This document shows, one piece after another, positions 8,796-16,075 of a DNA stretch of 41,225 nucleotides. This DNA comes from Thermincola sp. (lineage in GTDB: Bacteria > Bacillota > Thermincolia > Thermincolales > UBA2595). The position numbers were made by a program, and so were the translations under genes. The number at the start of each line of letters is the position of its first letter. Positions within the stretch are counted from its first letter, which is position 1. The stretch spans positions 1-41,225 of the forward strand of contig DYZU01000172.1 of the NCBI GenBank assembly GCA_022735835.1. The letters are read 5' to 3'. A model generated the notes under the pieces. It worked only from the letters and a program-made list of their open reading frames with translations. It searched no databases and was not told where the DNA came from.

Positions 8796-9258
8796 TGTTC
8801 AAGAAATCGCATTCTATCAACATTGTAATGGCAGTTCCGGAGACTGAAAAGCGTTTTCCGGTAAACCTGCAAAATTGACCCGCGAATAGTCATTATTGTC
8901 GATTTTAACTCAACATAATGACCAGCCGGAACCGGCTGACTGGACGGTAATTTTAGCTAAAAGGTCAAATATCCCGTTAAACGGGTAACATGTTGATCTA
9001 AATGTCACCTACAATTCTAGTTGGTTGGCCGGGTGAGGACTAACCCTCAAACGTTCTTCCGCACTTACCCCGATTAAAACCGTTAACCCCTGAGATTTTA
9101 CTGTTTGGAGAGTAACTGTAGATAAAACATTTTGTATGAAGGTAAAATTAGAACATAATTAACTGTTGAAACTCATGCCAAAACTCCTCTCCCTATTCTC
9201 TGCGGCTGTATCCTAGGGATACGGTCATCTTTTTGCCCAGATACCGCCGGGTGTTTTT
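8796..9258. other. Gene-free region with clustered inverted repeats
   Basis: No frame with a credible ribosome binding site. It contains several perfect small palindromes: arms of 7 around AA at 8923-8938 (CAGCCGG/CCGGCTG), the 12-base TTTTAGCTAAAA at 8951-8962, and arms of 6 around A at 8973-8985 (CCCGTT/AACGGG). Another hairpin, arms GTATCC/GGATAC at 9208-9222 and extendable to ten pairs, is followed by ATCTTTTT on the plus strand. Function is unknown; an RNA gene or multi-site operator upstream of usp are options. Confidence 0.45.
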
Positions 9259-9660
9259 TTATTTTTCTGCCAGAACCTTGACCAGCACTTTTCTTGTTCG
9301 CGGTCCGTCAAATTCACAAAGATATATGCCCTGCCAGGTCCCGAGGACAAGCCTTCCGTTCTCCACAAACACCGTTTGTGAAAAACCCATCATACTGGCT
9401 TTGATATGGGCCGCCGAGTTCCCCTCTATGTGTTTGTAACCGTCCTCCCAGGGCACGATTTTATCCGTTTCATGCAAAATGTCAGCCACTACGCTGGGGT
9501 CAGCATTTTCGTTGATCGTAATTCCTGCTGTGGTATGTGGTACAAAAATATAGCAGACCCCATTCTTCACCTCTGATTCGGTGACAATTTCCTGTACATT
9601 TCTGGTAATGTCCACCATTTGGGAACGACTCCTGGATGAAACCTTTATTTCCTTAAGCAA
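9259..9660 (-). CDS. YjbQ family protein (UPF0047)
   Basis: 133 residues, the whole single domain of the YjbQ family. Signature segments are VPHTTAGITINENADP, the His in LHETD, HIEGNSAAHIKAS and LVLGTWQGIYLCEFDGPR. Family members have weak thiamine-phosphate synthase activity in enterobacteria and a conserved metal-like pocket, but the real role is unsettled. The start is TTG at 9660 with GGAGG 8 bases upstream. It is divergent from the small Cys-rich gene at 9828, with about 170 bases between them. Confidence 0.9.
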   Translation of the reverse strand: MLKEIKVSSRSRSQMVDITRNVQEIVTESEVKNGVCYIFVPHTTAGITINENADPSVVADILHETDKIVPWEDGYKHIEGNSAAHIKASMMGFSQTVFVENGRLVLGTWQGIYLCEFDGPRTRKVLVKVLAEK

Positions 9661-9733
9661 AAATACCGCCTCCCCAATTTTTTGGGTTTATTATTTCATT
9701 TTTTGGATATCCGATAATTTTACATATTTTACC

Positions 9734-9761
9734 TTGACATCGACAATCTTATTAATAAAAT
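9734..9761 (+). promoter_or_regulatory. Sigma-A type promoter for the small Cys-rich gene
   Basis: TTGACA at 9734-9739 and TAAAAT at 9756-9761 with 16 bases between them. A perfect inverted repeat TGAAAG-AAT-CTTTCA at 9768-9782 covers the predicted transcription start and may be an operator. The coding start is 46 bases further on. Confidence 0.65.
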
Positions 9762-9827
9762 AATATTTGAAAGAATCTTTCAGAAAATTTTTAACATCAT
9801 GTTTTCAGCAGCAAGGAGAGGATGTAA

Positions 9828-9962
9828 GTGTCCCAGGAAATCTGCAGCCAGTGCGCGAAATGCAGCAATAAAGGCAGCATATGCGGAGGACAGGCCGGGT
9901 TCTTTTTCTCGGAAGCATGTCCGGCCAGCGAGCAATATATCGGAAACGGCCGCTGGGACTAA
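9828..9962 (+). CDS. Small cysteine-rich protein, 44 residues, unknown
   Basis: GTG start with AAGGAG 9 bases upstream, preceded by a good promoter and followed directly by a strong terminator, so it is a self-contained transcription unit. Five cysteines fall at positions 6, 9, 12, 19 and 31, opening with CSQCAKCSNKG: a C-x2-C-x2-C cluster that could bind zinc or an Fe-S centre. A Phe-Phe-Phe patch sits in the middle and the protein ends GNGRWD. I do not recognise the family. Too short for ordinary gene calling. Confidence 0.72.
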   Translation: MSQEICSQCAKCSNKGSICGGQAGFFFSEACPASEQYIGNGRWD

Positions 9963-9979
9963 ATTGAATAGTAATTTAT

Positions 9980-10021
9980 GAAAGCCTGAGGCCCTATTGA
10001 AGGGCTTCTTTCACTTTTTTT
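9980..10021 (+). terminator. Terminator of small Cys-rich gene
   Basis: Nested hairpin: GAAAG (9980-9984) with CTTTC (10008-10012), inner GCCCT (9991-9995) with AGGGC (10001-10005), followed by seven T at 10015-10021. Lies between this gene and the convergent histidine kinase. Confidence 0.82.
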
Positions 10022-10031
10022 AACTATCTTT

Positions 10032-11801
10032 TTACTCTTTTTCCTGCTCATAAAGCGGGATGTGGAAAGAGAACTTCGTTCCTTTCCCCGGCTCACTGGT
10101 TGCGTTTACTTCTCCCCCGTGAGCCTGGACAATATTTTTGACTATGGCCAGTCCCAAACCGGTTCCGCCTTCGGTTTCCCTGGTGCGGGCCTTGTCAACT
10201 TTGTAAAAACGTTCCCAGACATGTTCCAGTTCTTCCTTGGGAATTCCGGGCCCGGAATCCTGCACATACACTTCCACACTCTTTTCATGCGGGACAGCCC
10301 CTATTTCAACCGTTCCATTAACAGGCGTGTATTTGAGGGCATTGTCCAGAAGGTTGACCAGCACCTGCTGTAGCCTGTCTTCATCACCCCTGATAAAAGG
10401 TAATCCTCCGGGCAGTGAAACAACGATGTTTTTGTTTTGCTCGCCAAAAAGCGGGTTGAACCTGTTGGCAACCCGGTAAACCAACTCTTCAACCGGTATC
10501 TTTTCAAATTTCATACTAATGTTGCCGGTTTCCAGCTGTGTAAGGTCCAGTAAATCGTTAACCAGCCTTCTCAATCTCAGGGTCTCGTCAAGCAATATAT
10601 TGAGGTATTTCTGCCGTTCTTCTTCATTTTCCGCCAGCCCGTCCGCCAGGGCTTCAACATAACCCTGCAACAGGCTCAGCGGGCTTCTCAGTTCATGCGA
10701 AACGTTGGCCACAAATTCCCGCCGGAGCGATTCCAGTTGCCTTTCCTTGGTCACATCATGGAGCACGGCCACAACGCCGCGAATATCCCCTGCTTCATGG
10801 CGCAGAGGGGTTAGCCCTATCTTAAATGTCCGGTCGTTAAGCTCGATTTCCGTTTTAATTTGGGTCTTATCCATCAACACGGCCTGAAAATACTCTTTTA
10901 GCTCGGAAAATAAATTAAGGTCATGAATGTTTCGCAAACCCGCCTCTTTTGACAGGTTGAGCAATTCTGAGGCCGGCGGGTTTATCAGCAAAATATTCCC
11001 GCTGGTGTCAATTGTGATAACCGCATCAGTCATGCTGGTCAGAATGTTTTCCAGCTGTTCCTTGCCTGTGGAAAGGGCGTCTATGTTTTTCTGCAGTTCC
11101 GCTGAAAGGTGATTCAGGGTGCTTCCCAGCAGGCCTATTTCGTCCTCTGATTCTATGGTAACCTTGCTGTTAAAATTACCCTTAGCCATCTCCAGGGCCA
11201 CCCTGTTCATATCCAGGATAGGTTTGGTAATCCGTTTGGACAGAATAAAGCCCAGAATCGTAGCCAGGAATATAGTGCCGACTGTTCCGTAGAGGATAAA
11301 TTTCTGGACCGTCCGGACTGTCTGAGTCACCGGCTCGACAGGCGAGTGCAGGAAAACGGCCCCTATAACCTCACGCTGAAATTTAATGGGAACGCCTACG
11401 GAAAGAACCGTCATATCAAGGGCGGGGTAAACCCCGCGCTGGACCACAATCTCGCCCTGTAAAATTTTTTCCACATCAGGGAATTCTATTTTAGCCCCCC
11501 GGTGCATTCCCCTGCCCTGAATCGTACAGGACCGGATCAATCCCCTCCGGTCAGTTATGACAATTTTAGCATCAATGTACTTGCTGATGATAAACAGTTC
11601 TTCCTCCCATTCCTGCCTGTCAGGCGCGGAAGCGATCATTTCGGCAATCTTGCCTCCGTTGGCAGCCAGTTCCTGGGACTTAAGAGAAAAGTAGAAATCC
11701 TCAAAAAACTGGGAGAGAAAAAGGCCGAGAAGAAACATGACCAGGATCACCAGAATTACTATGGCCAGCCAGAGCTTACCGACAAGGCTGCGGTTTATCA
11801 T
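10032..11801 (-). CDS. Membrane sensor histidine kinase, PhoR/ResE-like
   Basis: 589 residues. Order: transmembrane segment at about 8-30, an extracytoplasmic sensor of about 130 residues, second membrane segment near 165-188, HAMP linker, a PAS domain near 245-350, HisKA with the phosphorylated His in VSHELRSPLS near 370, and an ATPase domain with N, G1 (DSGPGIP) and G2 (GGTGLGLAIV) boxes. It phosphorylates the adjacent response regulator. Its start overlaps the regulator's stop by four bases (11798-11801). Architecture matches PhoR, ResE and WalK types; the stimulus cannot be deduced. Confidence 0.93.
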   Translation of the reverse strand: MINRSLVGKLWLAIVILVILVMFLLGLFLSQFFEDFYFSLKSQELAANGGKIAEMIASAPDRQEWEEELFIISKYIDAKIVITDRRGLIRSCTIQGRGMHRGAKIEFPDVEKILQGEIVVQRGVYPALDMTVLSVGVPIKFQREVIGAVFLHSPVEPVTQTVRTVQKFILYGTVGTIFLATILGFILSKRITKPILDMNRVALEMAKGNFNSKVTIESEDEIGLLGSTLNHLSAELQKNIDALSTGKEQLENILTSMTDAVITIDTSGNILLINPPASELLNLSKEAGLRNIHDLNLFSELKEYFQAVLMDKTQIKTEIELNDRTFKIGLTPLRHEAGDIRGVVAVLHDVTKERQLESLRREFVANVSHELRSPLSLLQGYVEALADGLAENEEERQKYLNILLDETLRLRRLVNDLLDLTQLETGNISMKFEKIPVEELVYRVANRFNPLFGEQNKNIVVSLPGGLPFIRGDEDRLQQVLVNLLDNALKYTPVNGTVEIGAVPHEKSVEVYVQDSGPGIPKEELEHVWERFYKVDKARTRETEGGTGLGLAIVKNIVQAHGGEVNATSEPGKGTKFSFHIPLYEQEKE

Positions 11802-12496
11802 TTCGTCACCTCAAACTTATAACCGATTCCCCAGACCGTGACAATATATGACGCAAATTCACCATACCGTGAGATTTTTTCTCTAAGTTTTTTGATATGG
11901 GTGTCCACTGTTCTCAGGTCGCCGTAAAAATCGTACCCCCATACGTGCTCCAGCAACTGTTCCCTGGTAAAAACACGTCCCTGGTTTTTGGCCAGAAACG
12001 TTAGCAGCTCAAATTCTTTAGGGGTAAAGTTTACTTTGTGGCCGCCGACCTCAATCTCGCGGGCTTCCTGGTTGATAACCAGCCCCGGAAAACGCAGCAC
12101 GGCCACCTGAGACGGTGCGGTTTTGGAGCCAATCCGCCGTAGCATGGCTTTAACCCGGGCCACCAGCTCCCGCGGGCTGAACGGTTTTACCACATAATCG
12201 TCCGCGCCCAACTCAAAACCGAGCACCCGGTCTATTTCTTCCCCTTTGGCAGTAAGCATAATTACCGGAATGTCCAGGTCATTCCGGATTTTTTTACACA
12301 CTGTCAGTCCATCCACTTTGGGCATCATTATATCCAGTATCACCAGGTCAAAGCTCGTTTGCTGCAGTAAATTTAAGGCCTGTTCCCCATCACCGGCCTC
12401 CGCCACCTTAAACCCTTCTCTTTCCAAATAAAGCCTTACCAGTTCCCGCATTTTGGGTTCATCATCCACGATTAGAATGTTTCCTGTCTGGTTCAT
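11798..12496 (-). CDS. OmpR-family response regulator
   Basis: 232 residues. Receiver domain with acidic pocket (IVDDEPKMR), phospho-acceptor Asp in LVILDIMMP near residue 54, Thr in MLTAKGEE and Lys in YVVKPFSPREL; then a winged-helix DNA-binding domain with LLTFLAKNQGRVFTREQLLEHVWGY and VDTHIKKLREK. First gene of a two-gene unit with the kinase; AAAAGGAG precedes the ATG. Closest in architecture to PhoP, ResD and WalR. Targets are not apparent. Confidence 0.94.
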   Translation of the reverse strand: MNQTGNILIVDDEPKMRELVRLYLEREGFKVAEAGDGEQALNLLQQTSFDLVILDIMMPKVDGLTVCKKIRNDLDIPVIMLTAKGEEIDRVLGFELGADDYVVKPFSPRELVARVKAMLRRIGSKTAPSQVAVLRFPGLVINQEAREIEVGGHKVNFTPKEFELLTFLAKNQGRVFTREQLLEHVWGYDFYGDLRTVDTHIKKLREKISRYGEFASYIVTVWGIGYKFEVTK

Positions 12497-12523
12497 ATCA
12501 AACTCCTTTTGAGTTTACTATCT

Positions 12524-12557
12524 AAAAAAATCTTCCTAAAACAAGTTAGGAAGATTT
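12524..12557 (-). terminator. Terminator after FmdB-like gene
   Basis: Perfect 12-base stem, 12557-12546 with 12539-12528, six-base loop, followed by T residues on the minus strand. It separates the zinc-ribbon gene from the response regulator downstream. Confidence 0.88.
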
Positions 12558-12591
12558 GGTTAAAAGGGCCACCTGCCCATATTTTTTAACC

Positions 12592-12795
12592 TCAGCCGAA
12601 CCTGGTGGTAGCCCCGCAGCTTAAGTCACAGGAGCTTGCCGTTGTGGATTTCACTGCCACCGAAAACGGCGCAAAAACCTGTTTTACACTGGAACTGTTG
12701 CATTTCGGGCATTTTACCTGATCACGCTCGCTGATGGAAGTCCTTACGGTAAATTTGTGGTCACATGATTTGCATTTGAAATCGTATGCCGGCAT
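12592..12795 (-). CDS. FmdB-family zinc ribbon protein
   Basis: 67 residues starting MPAYDFKCKSCDHKF at the ATG at 12795, which has GGAGG with 8 bases of spacing; longer reading frames upstream lack a ribosome site. Two CxxC pairs (CKSC and CPKC) form a zinc ribbon, followed by the family's hydrophobic FAPFSV stretch. The tail adds two more Cys in SSCDLSCG. The family was named after a putative regulator of formamidase; its molecular function is not established. Followed by a strong terminator. Confidence 0.88.
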   Translation of the reverse strand: MPAYDFKCKSCDHKFTVRTSISERDQVKCPKCNSSSVKQVFAPFSVAVKSTTASSCDLSCGATTRFG

Positions 12796-12856
12796 AATAT
12801 CACCTCCATAATAACTTCTCCGGTTGTGCAAATTATATAAAACTATTGGCCACAAG

Positions 12857-12966
12857 TCAACTTGCAAACGATGAGTTTTTCAGCCGGTCTATCTCATCTT
12901 CAATCCGTTCCATCTCGTCAATCATCTCGGGTTTTACGGAATGGGCAGGCCACCTTTTCCATACAT
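12857..12966 (-). pseudogene. Frameshifted small acidic ORF (about 36 residues if repaired)
   Basis: An ATG at 12966 with AAAGGGGTGG just upstream opens MYGKGGLPIP and hits TAA. In the -1 frame the sequence continues KPEMIDEMERIEDEIDRL and ends at TGA 12857, giving a helical acidic tail. The good ribosome site, the Gly-rich head and the regular heptad-like tail suggest one small gene split by a single missing base near 12934. It could be a sequencing error, a real lesion, or chance. It sits just downstream of the ferredoxin gene. Confidence 0.35.
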
Positions 12967-12983
12967 TTCCACCCCTTTAGGTT

Positions 12984-13175
12984 TTATACCATCTTAATGG
13001 CCTGATTGGGACAATAGTTAAGGCATTGGCCGCAACCCTGGCAATACGAGTTGACAAAATACGGTTCATTATTGTCTTCACGTTCTATAGCGTTGGCCGG
13101 GCACACCCTTTTGGCCGGGCAAAATGGTGATTTGTCACACCTTGCAGGGTCAATGACAGCTCTTTGATCCATCAT
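12984..13175 (-). CDS. Small ferredoxin with one atypical Cys motif
   Basis: 63 residues. The second half has a normal cluster motif, CQGCGQCLNYCP (Cys 45, 48, 51, 55). The first half is odd: RCDKSPFCPAKRVCP gives Cys 13, 19 and 25 spaced C-x5-C-x5-C, so one canonical ligand is missing or the site binds a different centre. GGGGGGAG precedes the start; MM at 13175 or 13172 are both possible. It has its own strong promoter and a CsoR/CstR-like operator, suggesting control by copper or reactive sulfur. Confidence 0.88.
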   Translation of the reverse strand: MMDQRAVIDPARCDKSPFCPAKRVCPANAIEREDNNEPYFVNSYCQGCGQCLNYCPNQAIKMV

Positions 13176-13204
13176 TTTTCTCCCCCCATTCTATATACAA
13201 CAAT

Positions 13205-13221
13205 ATACCCCTATGGGGTAT
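13205..13221. promoter_or_regulatory. CsoR/CstR-like operator
   Basis: Perfect inverted repeat ATACCCC-TAT-GGGGTAT placed over the predicted start of transcription of the ferredoxin gene. CsoR-family repressors (copper-sensing CsoR, persulfide-sensing CstR) bind TACCCC/GGGGTA boxes of this kind. No CsoR-family gene is in the window, so the regulator is inferred. Confidence 0.65.
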
Positions 13222-13229
13222 CTATCTCT

Positions 13230-13258
13230 ATTCTAATATTCTATTTTACGATTGTCAA
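13230..13258 (-). promoter_or_regulatory. Sigma-A promoter for ferredoxin gene
   Basis: On the minus strand, TTGACA at 13258-13253 and TAGAAT at 13235-13230 with exactly 17 bases between. The palindromic operator at 13205-13221 begins 8 bases downstream of the -10 box. Confidence 0.82.
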
Positions 13259-13271
13259 CATTAATTTAGCG

Positions 13272-13296
13272 GGGCTGTCCCTAAATGGGACAGCCC
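13272..13296 (-). terminator. Hairpin just after trxB stop
   Basis: Perfect 10-base stem (GGGCTGTCCC at 13272-13281 with 13287-13296) and a TAAAT loop, two bases beyond the trxB stop codon. It lacks a T run, so it may be a weak terminator, an mRNA-stabilising hairpin, or a boundary before the ferredoxin promoter. Confidence 0.5.
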
Positions 13297-13298
13297 TG

Positions 13299-14228
13299 TC
13301 ACTCACTGCTTTCATGCTCAATATACTGCTCTGCCGAGACTGCGGCCACCGCTCCGTCGGCAACCGCCGTTACCACCTGGCGCAGCGGGGTCTGTCTGAC
13401 ATCTCCCGCCGCAAAAACACCGCGGCGTGATGTCTGCATTTTTTCATCGGTGATAATATAACCTCTTTCATCTATTTCCACAAACCCCCGGAACAGTTCG
13501 GTGCTCGGTTCCTTACCGATGTAGACAAACACGCCGTCCACAGCTACAGCCTTTTCCTCGTTTGTCCGGAGGTTCCTGATCTTAACCGCCTCCACATGGT
13601 CTTTTCCCAAAACACCGGTTACAACGGAATCCAGGATGAATTCTATCCTGGGGTGAGCCATGGCCTTTTCCTGCAGTACCTTGGTAGCCCTCAGTTCATT
13701 TCTGCGGTGTATTACGTACACCTTTTCAGCGAACTTGGTAAGAAATATACCTTCCTGGATCGCTGAGTCCCCTCCCCCGACCACAGCTACGGTTTTCCCC
13801 TGGAAGAAGGCCCCGTCACAGGTAGCGCAGTAAGATACCCCGCGCCCCATGAACTCATTTTCTCCCGGTACTTCCAGAGGTTTCGACCGGGCGCCGGTAG
13901 CAATAATTACTGACCTGGCGGTGAAGTCCCCGTCATATGTCTTGATTTCAAAATTCCCGTCAGGTTTTTGGTTTACTGAGAGCACTTCGGTAAATTTTAT
14001 CTCGGTCCCGAATCTTCTGGACTGTTCGTCCATTTTCATCATTAAATCAGGTCCCGGTATGCCTTCCGGGAACCCGGGGTAGTTATCTATCCTGTCGGTA
14101 GTTGCTGCCTGGCCTCCCGGCATACCCCTTTCCAGTATTACTGTTTTGAGGGCAGCCCTGGAGGCATACAACCCGGCCGATAACCCCGCCGGTCCGCCGC
14201 CGATTATGATTACGTCATACATTTCCAT
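13299..14228 (-). CDS. trxB: Thioredoxin reductase
   Basis: 309 residues, typical of low-molecular-weight bacterial thioredoxin reductases. FAD site IIGGGPAGLSAGLYASR at the N-terminus, redox-active CATC in SYCATCDGAFF near residue 135, NAD(P)H site VVGGGDSAIQEG near 153, and the C-terminal FAD contact GVFAAGDVRQTPLRQVVTA. It transfers electrons to thioredoxin. GGGGTGAAT precedes the ATG. It lies 25 bases after pxpC and may be transcribed with it. The HRRNELRA segment matches the NADPH-binding HRRDxLRA motif. Confidence 0.94.
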   Translation of the reverse strand: MEMYDVIIIGGGPAGLSAGLYASRAALKTVILERGMPGGQAATTDRIDNYPGFPEGIPGPDLMMKMDEQSRRFGTEIKFTEVLSVNQKPDGNFEIKTYDGDFTARSVIIATGARSKPLEVPGENEFMGRGVSYCATCDGAFFQGKTVAVVGGGDSAIQEGIFLTKFAEKVYVIHRRNELRATKVLQEKAMAHPRIEFILDSVVTGVLGKDHVEAVKIRNLRTNEEKAVAVDGVFVYIGKEPSTELFRGFVEIDERGYIITDEKMQTSRRGVFAAGDVRQTPLRQVVTAVADGAVAAVSAEQYIEHESSE

Positions 14229-14253
14229 TCAAATTCACCCCTAATGCTTTATG

Positions 14254-15282
14254 TCATATATCATTTCCCTTTTCCGGGCAATTTTGCAAGTTAATTTCAT
14301 AACAGTGTTTTTCGGTCCGCTTGTAAAATCTTACAGCAGACTCTTTTCTGACGTTGCTGAAAACCTTGCCTTTCATGTTCAGAATTTCATGAGCTGTATT
14401 TATATCCGTTTCCTCAAAAACTATTTTGTTTCCCGGCACCGCCTGGCCTATTTTCCAAACTTCACCGGAGATGACACAAGCTATTTGGGGATACCCCCCG
14501 GTGGACTGCGAGTCGTTTAACAGTACTATCAGATTGCCTGACGGCAGTACCTGGATGCTGCCCGGCACCACCGGGTATGATTCCATTGTTGCCGCCGAGT
14601 TGGAAATAATAGTGTTTTGCCCTTCCAAGCAGCACCCCATCCGGTCAAAACGCCCGGTGACTTCAAACGGGGACTCAAACAGTTTAGCGTATTCCCGCTT
14701 AGAGAATCTGTCCGAATTTATCCCCCTGATTACCTTCACCGAAATTTTCGACGGGTAGACCGGGCGCTGGTCTCCGGGAAGTTTATTGCCCACTTGCGTA
14801 ATCTCCAGGCTACGCCGCACAGTTTTGATCAGGTCTCCTTTTTTCAACCGGCGTCCGGCAAGCCCGCCGAACCCAGCGGTCAGTAAAGTGGACCGGCTGC
14901 CAAGCACAACAGGGACGTCTATGCCCCCGGAGATAGCCAGGTAACTTCTGCACCCCTCCCTCCTGTACCCAAAACTGAGGATGTCTCCGGCAGAACAAAA
15001 AAAACTTTCCCACATCGGGACTTTATGTCCTGAGAGGTGAAGTTCCATGTCAGCCCCGGTCACGGCCACTATACAGTCGCGCAAAAAAAGCAGCGCAGGC
15101 CCCTGCAGGGTGATTTCCAGAGCAGCATCGCCGGGGCTGTTGCCTACCAGCATATTGGCTGTCCGCAAGGCCCACGGGTCAACTCCCCCGGAAACCGGAA
15201 CACCCTGGTGCCGGTATCCGTACCTGCCCAAATCCTGCACAGTTGTGAGGAAACCGGGTTCTAAAACTTTGGCCACAGGCAT
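14254..15282 (-). CDS. pxpC: 5-oxoprolinase subunit C (biotin-dependent carboxylase-like, KipA family)
   Basis: 342 residues. Part of PxpABC, which uses ATP to open 5-oxoproline to glutamate. Signature blocks: LEPGFLTTVQDLGRYGYRHQGVPVSGG at the N-terminus, AYLAISGGIDVPVVLGSRST mid-protein, and NSQSTGGYP-like DSQSTGGYPQIACV near the end. Ten bases after pxpA with its own AGGTGAG site. The last 30 residues are unusually basic. Confidence 0.92.
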   Translation of the reverse strand: MPVAKVLEPGFLTTVQDLGRYGYRHQGVPVSGGVDPWALRTANMLVGNSPGDAALEITLQGPALLFLRDCIVAVTGADMELHLSGHKVPMWESFFCSAGDILSFGYRREGCRSYLAISGGIDVPVVLGSRSTLLTAGFGGLAGRRLKKGDLIKTVRRSLEITQVGNKLPGDQRPVYPSKISVKVIRGINSDRFSKREYAKLFESPFEVTGRFDRMGCCLEGQNTIISNSAATMESYPVVPGSIQVLPSGNLIVLLNDSQSTGGYPQIACVISGEVWKIGQAVPGNKIVFEETDINTAHEILNMKGKVFSNVRKESAVRFYKRTEKHCYEINLQNCPEKGNDI

Positions 15283-15292
15283 TTTTTCTCAC

Positions 15293-16057
15293 CTAAAGCT
15301 CCTCAAACGGGTTTTTTATGAGCACATTGTCTTTCAAAAACGCGGCTCTGATTTCCTGCAGAATTGCCACGGCGTTGGCATTGTCCCCGTGAACGCATAT
15401 GGTATCAACATAGACTTTGATTTCTTTACCGTCGCAACAAACAACCCTGTTTTCCTTTACCATTTTGACGGCTTTTCCCGCGGCTTCAACCGGGTCGGTA
15501 ACTACCGCCCCGCCGGATTTTCGGCCCAGCAAGGTTCCGTCGGCCTTATAATTACGGTCTGCATAACCTTCCTGGAGTACCTTTAAACCTTTCTCCCGCG
15601 CCAGTTCAACAATTGGTGATCCCGCCAGGGTCACCAGGGCCGGTCCCTCCAGGGATGCCACGGCGTCAATTACGGCAGAGGCTGTTTCAATATGGGAAAC
15701 CGCCGAATTGTATAATTCACCGTGTGGTTTGACATATTTGACCTCTCCTCCCAGCGACCTGGCAACAGCCATAAGGGCTCCTACCTGGTAAACAATCATG
15801 TGCCGGACATCATTATATGAAAGGCACATAGGCCTCCTTCCGAAACCGATTAAGTCGGGATAACCGGGATGAGCTCCAATTGCCACCCCGTTTTTTAAAC
15901 ACTCATTTACTGTTTTAAACATCTGATTTGGGTCACCGGCATGAAATCCACACGCTATATTGGCCGAAGTAATTAATTTTATTATTTCTTCATCATGACC
16001 AAAGCTGTAAATTCCAAAACCTTCACCAACATCACAGTTTAAATCGATCCTGTACAT
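15293..16057 (-). CDS. pxpA: 5-oxoprolinase subunit A (LamB/YcsF family)
   Basis: 254 residues from the ATG at 16057, which has GGAGG 5 bases upstream. Starts MYRIDLNCDVGEGFG, the family signature, followed by SANIACGFHAGDP and GAHPGYPDLIGFGRR, which carry the metal-like His/Asp residues; ends with VCVHGDN-type ICVHGDNANA. Works with PxpB and PxpC in 5-oxoproline cleavage, salvaging pyroglutamate formed from glutamine or damaged peptides. Central gene of pxpBAC. Confidence 0.94.
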   Translation of the reverse strand: MYRIDLNCDVGEGFGIYSFGHDEEIIKLITSANIACGFHAGDPNQMFKTVNECLKNGVAIGAHPGYPDLIGFGRRPMCLSYNDVRHMIVYQVGALMAVARSLGGEVKYVKPHGELYNSAVSHIETASAVIDAVASLEGPALVTLAGSPIVELAREKGLKVLQEGYADRNYKADGTLLGRKSGGAVVTDPVEAAGKAVKMVKENRVVCCDGKEIKVYVDTICVHGDNANAVAILQEIRAAFLKDNVLIKNPFEEL

Positions 16058-16075
16058 GGCAACCTCCAAGGGTTT

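Noticed and set aside
8796-9258. A known riboswitch (SAM, cobalamin or c-di-GMP type)
   Set aside because: I could not match the conserved cores of these classes on either strand, and no target gene fits.
13272-13296. Hairpin GGGCTGTCCC/GGGACAGCCC as the end of an insertion sequence
   Set aside because: No transposase or second end nearby; its place two bases after trxB suits a transcription hairpin.
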